The translations under genes were made by a program, and so were the position numbers. This document shows positions 35,301-46,874 of a stretch of 64,000 nt of DNA, piece after piece. Source of the DNA: Daphnia pulex (taxonomy: Eukaryota > Arthropoda > Branchiopoda > Diplostraca > Daphniidae); assembly GCF_021134715.1 (NCBI RefSeq), contig NC_060024.1, positions 5,394,001-5,458,000 of the forward strand, read 5' to 3'. Below the pieces are notes generated by a model. It ran no database searches, was not told the DNA's origin, and was given only the letters and a program-made list of their open reading frames with translations. The first letter of the stretch is position 1. Each line of letters begins with the position of its first letter.

Positions 35301-36037
35301 AGTAACCTGAGCCCCGGTCAAATCCGGGGAACTTTTGTCTAGCGTAAAGTCGGACTATTTTGCTATTCGCTTTTCTGTAGCTTAATTATCTGCCCGTAAT
35401 AGATTTTATCGTGGGAAATCTGCCCAGTACCTTACTTGAAGATTTCGTCATTACGGCGATGCTATAGACATCTGGTGGTGATGCTCGTTGTTGCGTCATC
35501 AATGATTGCGTCATCACGGTGACGACATCTGGTGGTGATGGGCATGTTTGGGCATGTTCCATTTTTGGGGAGGAGCCTGTGTTGACACAGACACAGGCTT
35601 CTCCCCCAAAAATGTCCGTGACAGACACAGGCTCCTCCCACAAAAGCTTGTTCTTTTATTATAATTTATATAATAAAACAGCAAGGTTTTGGGGGAGGTG
35701 CTTATTCATGTCACGGACATTTTTGGGGGAGGAGCCTGTGTCTGTGTCAACAATGTGTCAACACAGGCTCCTCCCCCAAAATGGAACATGCCCAAACATG
35801 CCCATCACCACCAGATGTCGTCACCGTGATGACGCAATCTTTGATGACGCAACAATTAGCATCACCACCAGATGTCTATAGCATCTCCGTGATGACGAAA
35901 TCTTCAAGTACCGGGCAGATTTCCCACGATAAATTCTATTACGGGCAGATGATTAAGCTACAGAAAAGCGAATAGCAAAATAGTCTGACTTAACGCTAGA
36001 CCAAAGTTCCCCGGATTTGAACGGGGCTCAGGTTACT
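35301..36037. mobile_element. 737-bp foldback palindrome
   Basis: Starts AGTAACCTGAGCCCCGG and ends CCGGGGCTCAGGTTACT. Arms of about 350 bases match with few differences: CTGCCCGTAATAGA/TTCTATTACGGGCAG, CATCTGGTGGTGATG and its complement, GGCATGTTTGGGCATGTTCC and its complement, and GGGGGAGGAGCCTGTGTC. Inside each arm the GACACAGGCTCCTCCCCC motif is itself repeated in both orientations. The loop is about 30 AT-rich bases. It has no ORF beyond frames forced by the repeats. It separates a 511-bp-family array (left) from the 538-bp-family array (right). One half-arm recurs at about 60569-60770 and shorter pieces at 62228 onwards. Confidence 0.85.
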
Positions 36038-39000
36038 CGTAGATAGATTATTACATAAAATAACAAACATCCATTGCAGGTACGCTAATGGTTCAAATCT
36101 TTTCAAAAGCATTTATTTTTTCATGTCAAGTTTGATGGTTATGTATTTTAATTTTATTTTTGAATATTGATTACTATTCTTGTTGATATTTGGTCATTTC
36201 GTGTATTTTATTGAAGAACTATAAACCTAGAAGAACAAGAACAAATTTAAAAAATATGGTTCTATTAATTTCCTACTTGTTTTAATTTACATCTAACCGG
36301 AGAAATTTTTATGTTTAAAGATTTGTTATGTAGAAATATTAATATTGAGCTTATTTTTTGTTCAATAAATTTTAACTTTAAAGAGAAATGATAACACTAC
36401 TTGGGTGTAATGGTTAGCGGTTCGAATGAACTTAAGATAGGCGTTGGCTTGAAAGGCGCTCCTGGTCTATACCAGTGTTCTCAAATATCTGCAGACTTGA
36501 ATAACCAAGGATTGTTTTTACTTCCGTTTCATAATTTTTAATAACAAAGAGTATTTTTGTATAAGTTATTCACTTAAGTAAATTATTATTACATAAAATA
36601 ACAAACATCCATTGCAGATACGCTAATGGTTCAAATCTTTTCAAAAGCATTTATTTTTTCATGTCACGTTTGATGGTTATGTATTTTAATTTTATTTTTG
36701 AGTATTGATTACTATTCTTGTTGATATTTTGTCATTTCGTGTATTTTATTGAAGAACTATAAACCTAGAAGAACAAGAACAAATTTAAAAAATATGGTTC
36801 TATTAATTTCCTACTTGTTTTAATTTACATCTAACCGGAGAAATTTTTATGTTTAAAGATTTGTTATGTAGAAATATAAATATTGAGCTTATTTTTTGTT
36901 AAATAAATTTTTAACTTTAAAGAGAAATGATAACACTACTTGGGTGTAATGGTTAGCGGTTCGAATGAACTTAAGATAGGCGTTGGCTTGAAAGGCGCTC
37001 CTGGTCTATACCAGTGTTCTCAAATATCTGCAGACTTGAATAACCAAGGATTGTTTTTACTTCCGTTTCATAATTTTTAATAACAAAGAGTATTTTTGTA
37101 TAAGTTAATCACTTAAGTAAATTATTATTACATAAAATAACAAACATCCATTGCAGATACGCTAATGGTTCAAATCTTTTCAAAAGCATTTATTTTTTCA
37201 TGTCACGTTTGATGGTTATGTATTTTAATTTTATTTTTGAGTATTGATTACTATTCTTGTTGATATTTGGTCATTTCGTGTATTTTATTGAAGAACTATA
37301 AACCTAGAAGAACAAGAACAAATTTAAAAAATATGGTTCTATTAATTTCCTACTTGTTTTAATTTACATCTAACCGGAGAAATTTTTATGTTTAAAGATT
37401 TGTTATGTAGAAATTCTAATATTGAGCTTATTTTTTGTTCAATAAATTTTAACTTTAAAGAGAAATGATAACACTACTTGGGTGTAATGGTTAGCGGTTC
37501 GAATGAACTTAAGATAGGCGTTGGCTTGAAAGGCGCTCCTGGTCTATACCAGTGTTCTCAAATATCTGCAGACTTGAATAACCAAGGATTGTTTTTACTT
37601 CCGTTTCATAATTTTTAATAACAAAGAGTATTTTTGTATAAGTTAATCACTTAAATAAATTATTATTACATAAAATAACAAACATCCATTGCAGATACGC
37701 TAATGGTTCAAATCTTTTCAAAAGCATTTATTTTTTCATGTCAAGTTTGATGGTTATGTATTTTAATTTTATTTTTGAATATTGATTACTATTCTTGTTG
37801 ATATTTGGTCATTTCGTGTATTTTATTGAAGAACTATAAACCTAGAAGAACAAGAACAAATTTAAAAAATATGGTTCTATTAATTTCCTACTTGTTTTAA
37901 TTTAAATCTAACCGGAGAAATTTTTATGTTTAAAGATTTGTTATGTAGAAATATTAATATTGAGCTAATTTTTTGTTAAATAAATTTTAACTTTAAAGAG
38001 AAATGATAACACTACTTGGGTGTAATGGTTAGCGGTTCGAATGAACTTAAGATAGGCGTTGGCTTGAAAGGCGCTCCTGGTCTATACCAGTGTTCTCAAA
38101 TATCTGCAGACTTGAATAACCAAGGATTGTTTTTACTTCCGTTTCATAATTTTTAATAACAAAGAGTATTTTTGTATAAGTTATTCACTTAAGTAAATTA
38201 TTATTACATAAAATAACAAACATCCATTGCAGATACGCTAATGGTTCAAATCTTTTCAAAAGCATTTATTTTTTCATGTCACGTTTGATGGTTATGTATT
38301 TTAATTTTATTTTTGAGTATTGATTACTATTCTTGTTGATATTTTGTCATTTCGTGTATTTTATTGAAGAACTATAAACCTAGAAGAACAAGAACAAATT
38401 TAAAAAATATGGTTCTATTAATTTCCTACTTGTTTTAATTTATATCTAACCGGAGAAATTTTTTTGTTTAAAGATTTGTTATGTAGAAATATTAATATTG
38501 AGCTTATTTTTTGTTCAATAAATTTTAACTTTAAAGAGAAATGATAACACTACTTGGGTGTAATGGTTAGCGGTCCGAATGAACTTAAGATAGGCGTTGG
38601 CTTGAAAGGCGCTCCTGGTCTATACCAGTGTTCTCAAATATCTGCAGACTTGAATAACCAAGGATTGTTTTTACTTCCGTTTCATAATTTTTAATAACAA
38701 AGAGTATTTTTGTATAAGTTATTCACTTAAGTAAATTATTATTACATAAAATAACAAACATCCATTGCAGATTCGCTTATGGTTCAATCTTTTCAAAAGC
38801 ATTTATTTTTTCATGTCAAGTTTGATGGTTATGTATTTTAATTTTATTTTTGAATATTGATTACTATTCTTGTTGATATTTGGTCATTTCGTGTATTTTA
38901 TTGAAGAACTATAAACCTAGAAGAACAAGAACAAATTTAAAAAATATGGTTCTATTAATTTCCTACTTGTTTTAATTTACATCTAACCGGAGAAATTTTT

Positions 39001-42000
39001 ATGTTTAAAGATTTGTTATGTAGAAATATTAATATTGAGCTTATTTTTTGTTCAATAAATTTTAACTTTAAAGAGAAATGATAACACTACTTGGGTGTAA
39101 TGGTTAGCGGTTCGAATGAACTTAAGATAGGCGTTGGCTTGAAAGGCGCTCCTGGTCTATACCAGTGTTCTCAAATATCTGCAGACTTGAATAACCAAGG
39201 ATTGTTTTTACTTCCGTTTCATAATTTTTAATAACAAAGAGTATTTTTGTATAAGTTATTCACTTAAGTAAATTATTATTACATAAAATAACAAATATCC
39301 ATTGCAGATACGCTAATAGTTCAAATCTTTTCAAAAGCATTTATTTTTTCATGTCACGTTTGATGGTTATGTATTTTAATTTTATTTTTGAGTATTGATT
39401 ACTATTCTTGTTGATATTTGATCATTTCGTGTATTTTATTGAAGAACTATAAACCTAGAAGAACAAGAACAAATTTAAAAAATATGGTTCTATTAATTTC
39501 CTACTTGTTTTAATTTACATCTAACCGGAGAAATTTTTATGTTTAAAGATTTGTTATGTAGAAATATTAATATTGAGCTTATTTTTTGTTAAATAAATTT
39601 TAACTTTAAAGAGAAATGATAACACTACTTGGGTGTAATGGTTAGCGGTTCGAATGAACTTAAGATAGGCGTTGGCTTGAAAGGCGCTCCTGGTCTATAC
39701 CAGTGTTCTCAAATATCTGCAGACTTGAATAACCAAGGATTGTTTTTACTTCCGTTTCATAATTTTTAATAACAAAGAGTATTTTTGTATAAGTTATTCA
39801 CTTAAGTAAATTATTATTACATAAAATAACAAACATCCATTGCAGATACGCTAATGGTTCAAATCTTTTCAAAAGCATTTATTTTTTCATGTCAAGTTTG
39901 ATGGTTATGTATTTTAATTTTATTTTTGAGTATTGATTACTATTCTTGTTGATATTTGGTCATTTCGTGTATTTTATTGAAGAACTATAAACCTAGAAGA
40001 ACAAGAACAAATTTAAAAAATATGGTTTTATTAATTTCCTACTTGTTTTAATTTACATCTAACCGGAGAAATTGTTATGTTTGAAGATTTGTTATGTAGA
40101 AATATTAATATTGAGCTTATTTTTTGTTAAATAAATTTTAACTTTAAAGAGAAATGATAACACTACTTGGGTGAATAAATTTTAACTTTAAAGAGAAATG
40201 ATAACACTACTTGGGTGTAATGGTTAGCGGTTCGAATGAACTTAAGATAGGCGTTGGCTTGAAAGGCGCTCCTGGTCTATACCAGTGTTCTCAAATATCT
40301 GCAGACTTGAATAACCAAGGATTGTTTTTACTTCCGTTTCATAATTTTTAATAACAAAGAGTATTTTTGTATAAGTTATTCACTTAAGTAAATTATTATT
40401 ACATAAAATAACAAATATCCATTGCAGATACGCTAATGGTTCAAATCTTTTCAAAAGCATTTATTTTTTCATGTCACGTTTGATGGTTATGTATTTTAAT
40501 TTTATTTTTGAGTATTGATTACTATTCTTGTTGATATTTGATCATTTCGTGTATTTTATTGAAGAACTATAAACCTAGAAGAACAAGAACAAATTTAAAA
40601 AATATGGTTCTATTAATTTCCTACTTGTTTTAATTTACATCTAACCGGAGAAATTTTTATGTTTAAAGATTTGTTATGTAGAAATATTAATATTGAGCTT
40701 ATTTTTTGTTAAATAAATTTTAACTTTAAAGAGAAATTATAACACTACTTGGGTGTAATGGTTAGCGGTTCGAATGAACTTAAGATAGGCGTTGGCTTGA
40801 AAGGCGCTCCTGGTCTATACCAGTGTTCTCAAATATCTGCAGACTTGAATAACCAAGGATTGTTTTTACTTCCGTTTCATAATTTTTAATAACAAAGAGT
40901 ATTTTTGTATAAGTTATTCACTTAAGTAAATTATTATTACATAAAATAACAAACATCCATTGCAGATACGCTAATGGTTCAAATCTTTTCAAAAGCATTT
41001 ATTTTTTCATGTCAAGTTTGATGGTTATGTATTTTAATTTTATTTTTGAGTATTGATTACTATTCTTGTTGATATTTGGTCATTTCGTGTATTTTATTGA
41101 AGAACTATAAACCTAGAAGAACAAGAACAAATTTAAAAAATATGATTCTATCAATTTCCTACTTGTTTTAATTTAAATCTAACCGGAGAAATTTTTATGT
41201 TTAAAGATTTGTTATGTAGAAATATTAATATTGAGCTTATTTTTTGTTCAATAAATTTTAACTTTAAAGAGAAATGATAACACTACTTGGGTGTAATGGT
41301 TAGCGGTTCGAATGAACTTAAGATAGGCGTTGGCTTGAAAGGCGCTCCTGGTCTATACCAGTGTTCTCAAATATCTGCAGACTTGAATAACCAAGGATTG
41401 TTTTTACTTCCGTTTCATAATTTTTAATAACAAAGAATATTTTTGTATAAGTTATTCACTTAAGTAAATTATTATTACATAAAATAACAAACATCCATTG
41501 CAGATACGCTAATGGTTCAAATCTTTTCAAAAGCATTTATTTTTTCATGGCAAGTTTGATGGTTATGTATTTTAATTTTATATTTTGAATATTGATTACT
41601 ATTCTTGTTGATATTTGGTCATTTCGTGTATTTTATTGAAGAACTATAAACCTAGAAGAACAAGAACAAATTTAAAAAATATGGTTCTATTAATTTCCTA
41701 CTTGTTTTAATTTACATCTAACCGGCGAAATTTTTATGTTTAAAGATTTGTTATGTAGAAATATTAATATTGAGCTAATTTTTTGTTAAATAAATTTTAA
41801 CTTTAAAGAGAAATGATAACACTACTTGGGTGTAATGGTTAGCGGTTCGAATGAACTTAAGATAGGCGTTGGCTTGAAAGCCTGGTCTATACCAGTGTTC
41901 TCAAATATCTGCGGACTTGTATAACCAAGGATTGTTTTTACTTCCGTTTCATAATTTTTAATAACAAAGAGTATTTTTGTATAAGTTATTCACTTAAGTA

Positions 42001-45000
42001 AATTATTATTACATAAAATAACAAACATCCATTGCAGATACGCTAATGGTTCAAATCTTTTCAAAAGCATTTATTTTTTCATGTCACGTTTGATGGTTAT
42101 GTATTTTAATTTTATTTTTGAGTATTGATTACTATTCTTGTTGATATTTGGTCATTTCGTGTATTTTATTGAAGAACTATAAACCTAGAAGAACAAGAAC
42201 AAATTTAAAAAATATGGTTCTATTAATTTCCTACTTGTTTTAATTTACATCTAACCGGAGAAATTTTTATGTTTAAAGATTTGTTATGTAGAAATATTAA
42301 TATTGAGCTTATTTTTTGTTAAATAAATTTTTAACTTTAAAGAGAAATGATAACACTACTTGGGTGTAATGGTTAGCGGTTCGAATGAACTTAAGATAGG
42401 CGTTGGCTTGAAAGGCGCTCCTGGTCTATACCAGTGTTCTCAAATATCTGCAGACTTGAATAACCAAGGATTGTTTTTACTTCCGTTTCATAATTTTTAA
42501 TAACAAAGAGTATTTTTGTATAAGTTAATCACTTAAGTAAATTATTATTACATAAAATAACAAACATCCATTGCAGATACGCTAATGGTTCAAATCTTTT
42601 CAAAAGCATTTATTTTTTCATGTCACGTTTGATGGTTATGTATTTTAATTTTATTTTTGAGTATTGATTACTATTCTTGTTGATATTTGGTCATTTCGTG
42701 TATTTGATTGAAGAACTATAAACCTAGAAGAACAAGAACAAATTTAAAAAATATGGTTCTATTAATTTCCTACTTGTTTTAATTTACATCTAACCGGAGA
42801 AATTTTTATGTTTAAAGATTTGTTATGCAGAAATATTAATATTGAGCTTATTTTTTGTTCAATAAATTTTAACTTTAAAGAGAAATGATAACACTACTTG
42901 GGTGTAATGGTTAGCGGTTCGAATGAACTTAAGATAGGCGTTGGCTTGAAAGGCGCTCCTGGTCTATACCAGTGTTCTCAAATATCTGCAGACTTGAATA
43001 ACCAAGGATTGTTTTTACTTCCGTTTCATAATTTTTAATAACAAAGAGTATTTTTGTATAAGTTATTCACTTAAGTAAATTATTATTACATAAAATAACA
43101 AACATCCATTGCAGATACGCTAATGGTTCAAATCTTTTCAAAAGCATTTATTTTTTCATGTCAAGTTTGATGGTTATGTATTTTAATTTTATTTTTGAGT
43201 ATTGATTACTATTCTTGTTGATATTTGGTCATTTCGTGTATTTTATTGAAGAACTATAAACCTAGAAGAACAAGAACAAATTTAAAAAATATGGTTCTAT
43301 TAATTTCCTACTTGTTTTAATTTAAATCTAACCGGAGAAATTTTTATGTTTAAAGATTTGTTATGTAGAAATATTAATATTGAGCTTATTTTTTGTTCAA
43401 TAAATTTTAACTTTAAAGAGAAATGATAACACTACTTGGGTGTAATGGTTAGCGGTTCGAATGAACTTAAGATAGGCGTTGGCTTGAAAGGCGCTCCTGG
43501 TCTATACCAGTGTTCTCAAATATCTGCAGACTTGAATAACCAAGGATTGTTTTTACTTCCGTTTCATAATTTTTAATAACAAAGAATATTTTTGTATAAG
43601 TTATTCACTTAAGTAAATTATTATTACATAAAATAACAAACATCCATTGCAGATACGCTAATGGTTCAAATCTTTTCAAAAGCATTTATTTTTTCATGGC
43701 AAGTTTGATGGTTATGTATTTTAATTTTATATTTTGAATATTGATTACTATTCTTGTTGATATTTGGTCATTTCGTGTATTTTATTGAAGAACTATAAAC
43801 CTAGAAGAACAAGAACAAATTTAAAAAATATGGTTCTATTAATTTCCTACTTGTTTTAATTTACATCTAACCGGCGAAATTTTTATGTTTAAAGATTTGT
43901 TATGTAGAAATATTAATATTGAGCTTATTTTTTGTTCAATAAATTTTAACTTTAAAGAGAAATGATAACGCTACTTGGGTGTAATGGTTAGCGGTTCGAA
44001 TGAACTTAAGATAGGCGTTGGCTTGAAAGGCGCTCCTGGTCTATACCAGTGTTCTCAAATATCTGCAGACTTGAATAACCAAGGATTGTTTTTACTTCCG
44101 TTTCATAATTTTTAATAACAAAGAGTATTTTTGTATAAGTTATTCACTTAAGTAAATTATTATTACATAAAATAACAAACATCCATTGCAGATACGCTAA
44201 TGGTTCAAATCTTTTCAAAAGCATTTATTTTTTCATGTCAAGTTTGATGGTTATGTATTTTAATTTTATTTTTGAATATTGATTACTATTCTTGTTGATA
44301 TTTGGTCATTTCGTGTATTTTATTGAAGAACTATAAACCTAGAAGAACAAGAACAAATTTAAAAAATATGGTTCTATTAATTTCCTACTTGTTTTAATTT
44401 ACATCTAACCGGAGAAATTTTTATGTTTAAAGATTTGTTATGTAGAAATATTAATATTGAGCTTATTTTTTGTTAAATAAATTTTAACTTTAAAGAGAAA
44501 TGATAACACTACTTGGGTGTAATGGTTAGCGGTTCGAATGAACTTAAGATAGGCGTTGGCTTGAAAGGCGCTCCTGGTCTATACCAGTGTTCTCAAATAT
44601 CTGCAGACTTGAATAACCAAGGATTGTTTTTACTTCCGTTTCATAATTTTTAATAACAAAGAGTATTTTTGTATAAGTTATTCACTTAAGTAAATTATTA
44701 TTACATAAAATAACAAACATCCATTGCAGATACGCTAATGGTTCAAATCTTCAAAAGCATTTATTTTTTCATGTCAAGTTTGATGGTTATGTATTTTAAT
44801 TTTATTTTTGAATATTGATTACTATTCTTGTTGATATTTGGTCATTTCGTGTATTTTATTGAAGAACTATAAACCTAGAAGAACAAGAACAAATTTAAAA
44901 AATATGGTTCTATTAATTTCCTACTTGTTTTAATTTACATCTAACCGGAGAAATTTTTATGTTTAAAGATTTGTTATGTAGAAATATTAATATTGAGCTT

Positions 45001-45375
45001 ATTTTTTGTTCAATAAATTTTAACTTTAAAGAGAAATGATAACACTACTTGGGTGTAATGGTTAGCGGTTCGAATGAACTTAAGATAGGCGTTGGCTTGA
45101 AAGGCGCTCCTGGTCTATACCAGTGTTCTCAAATATCTGCAGACTTGAATAACCAAGGATTGTTTTTACTTCCGTTTCATAATTTTTAATAACAAAGAGT
45201 ATTTTTGTATAAGTTATTCACTTAAGTAAATTATTATTACATAAAATAACAAACATCCATTGCAGATACGCTAATGGTTCAAATCTTTTCAAAAGCATTT
45301 ATTTTTTCATGTCAAGTTTGATGGTTATGTATTTTAATTTTATTTTTGAATATTGATTACTATTCTTGTTGATAT
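36038..45375 (+). repeat. 538-bp satellite array, about 17 head-to-tail units
   Basis: The motif TTGGGTGTAATGGTTAGCGG starts at 36401, 36940, 37478, 38016, 38554, 39091, 39629, 40211, 40749, 41287, 41826, 42360, 42898, 43436, 43975, 44513 and 45049: period 534-539, mostly 538. A truncated extra copy starts at 40167. Units are about 97-99 percent identical by eye. Each unit has the tRNA-Gln-like GTGTAATGGTTAGC directly followed by GGTTCGAATGAAC, and a second B-box-like ATGGTTCAAATCTT about 220 bases further on. No ORF survives. Shared variants show blocks of units duplicated together. The array ends abruptly at 45375 at the LTR of gypsy-3. Confidence 0.95.
40167..40210 (+). repeat. 44-bp local duplication within the satellite array
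   Basis: The segment from AATAAATTTTAAC to CACTACTTGGGTG occurs twice in a row here, giving a unit 44 bases longer than the rest. Confidence 0.85.
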
Positions 45376-45405
45376 TGTTACACTGGGGTTGAGGTGTAAC
45401 ACGAG
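45376..45405 (-). mobile_element. gypsy-3 3' LTR, outer 30 bases (split by insertion)
   Basis: TGTTACACTGGGG... begins exactly where the satellite stops. It continues at 57987 after removal of the inserted element: CGAG lies on both sides of the insertion. On the minus strand this is the 3' end of the LTR (ending CCCAGTGTAACA). Confidence 0.6.
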
Positions 45406-46004
45406 TGTAAGGATTCCGCCAGGCTCATAGCATGTAAAAAGGGACACTTGACTTTCTAAAGTCACCCTCGATATTGAAAATAGTCAAGGCCAAGAGTAAC
45501 CGACACAAACTAGACCCATAACTTCCAGAACAATTTAAACCTTATGCCTTTCTAAAAATGCCCCTTTGTTCATGAAAAAGCCAAGGCCAAAAGCTGACGC
45601 TACTAAAAAATGCAGCCCATTCTTCAACATTTCAAAATGTAATAAATAGTAAATAATAAGTAGTAATGTAATAACTAGCAAGTAAAAAGTTCAAGGCAGT
45701 GACGTTCGGAGTCAGTTCAGTTCAGTCCGGCAGTTCAGTTACGCCAGTTCCGCCAGTCCCGTCTAAACTGTTCTTCCTCTGCACTACTCGATTCTACCCT
45801 ATCCGAAATTCTCTCACCGACCAGACTTTTCCTTTCACCTTAATTCCACTTCCCTCAACTGTATTGACCAGACGTATCAACGATTGTCCAGCATTCTCTT
45901 ATCAGTGTAATAATGCGGTAAATACAAGTCTTAGTAGTATCTTTCTCTTATATTTTAATTCTTATGTTAGTAATTTACGCCATCACGCAGCGTAAGTTAT
46001 TACA
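45406..46004 (+). mobile_element. 5' LTR of the gag-only element, 599 bp
   Basis: TGTAAGGATTCCGCC...AAGTTATTACA. It matches 57414-57986 closely; the main difference is about 22 extra bases here (near 45655-45680) plus scattered substitutions. Confidence 0.9.
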
Positions 46005-46005
46005 T

Positions 46006-46017
46006 TGGTGGCAGCGA
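46006..46017 (+). other. primer-binding site of the gag-only element
   Basis: TGGTGGCAGCGA lies one or two bases after the end of the 5' LTR, the standard position and TGG start for a tRNA primer-binding site. The tRNA was not assigned. Confidence 0.65.
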
Positions 46018-46426
46018 TCTATCTGAACTCGTGTGTCTTTATTTTTCATATATGTTTGCAACTGTGTACCATCACGTCAGGTGCGGTCTTCAATAATTTA
46101 TTATTTGATGTAAAAATCACAGCCATCGACGTTTATGTATTTTTGGTCCCAGAACCCTCGTGTGGTGGGTACCGAATGAGTAAGATACGAGTCTTACGTC
46201 ATTCGAAGCGGCTGTCGAAGGTTTAGCGATCGTACCAGGAACACGGCGTGGATCTTGGCAGTCGATAAGGGATTGATCACGAGTATTTTTCTGGCTTTCA
46301 GAAAAAATTCAAACGAGTCAATCAAAAATATTTCTTATTGATTATGTCAAAAAGAAAGTAAAAAATTTAAAACAAACCCTCCAATAATTAAGAAACGGGA
46401 ATAATGAGCAAAACATACATTTCGTA

Positions 46427-46798
46427 TAGCAGTTCTGTTGGTCTTCGGCCGACTCTGCCTATTTATTTTTTTATTAAAACATAGCAGTCTTGTTGGTTTT
46501 CAGCCGACTCTGCCTTTTTTTCTTTTTTACATAAAAACATAGCAGTTTTGTTGGTACTCAGCCGACTCTGCCTCTTTTTTCTTTATATAACAGATAGCAG
46601 TTTTGTTGGTTTTCAGCCGACTCTGCCTTTTTTCTTTTTTACATAAAAACATAGCAGTTTTGTTGGTACTCAGCCGACTCTGCCTCTTTTTTCTTTATAT
46701 AACAGATAGCAGTTTTGTTGGTATTCAGCCGACTCTGCCGCTTAAAATTTTTTACAATCATTCATGACAGTTTTGTTGGTCTTTAGCCGACTCTGTCT
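46427..46798 (+). repeat. seven-copy hairpin repeat in the leader of the gag-only element
   Basis: The core GTTGGTNNTCAGCCGACTCTG occurs seven times, starting with AGCAG at about 46428, 46483, 46541, 46596, 46653, 46708 and 46766 (GACAG), spaced 54-58 bases. In each copy GCAG can pair with CTGC and GTTGG with CCGAC (one G-U pair). In the last copy GCAG/CTGC has become ACAG/CTGT, which keeps the pairing. The spacers are T-rich and alternate between two types, so a two-copy block was duplicated. It lies between the LTR and gag, where packaging or translation signals are expected. Confidence 0.85.
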
Positions 46799-46874
46799 AG
46801 AATTTCATTAATTAAATCGATCCACCGAGCGTCTCAGAGTAAATTTTGATGAATAGATTGTTTAAATCTGGTTA

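Noticed and set aside
35386..35975. Open frames on both strands within the 737-bp palindrome
   Set aside because: They mirror each other because the DNA is palindromic and encode repeats of the same CTCCTCCCCC/GACACAGGC motifs; not genes.
36401..45080. Seventeen functional tRNA genes
   Set aside because: The A box is directly followed by a B-box-like motif with no room for an anticodon arm, and no acceptor stem can be formed.
36038..45375. A CRISPR array, because of the regular repeats
   Set aside because: The repeat unit is 538 bp without short unique spacers, and the genome is eukaryotic. It is a satellite.
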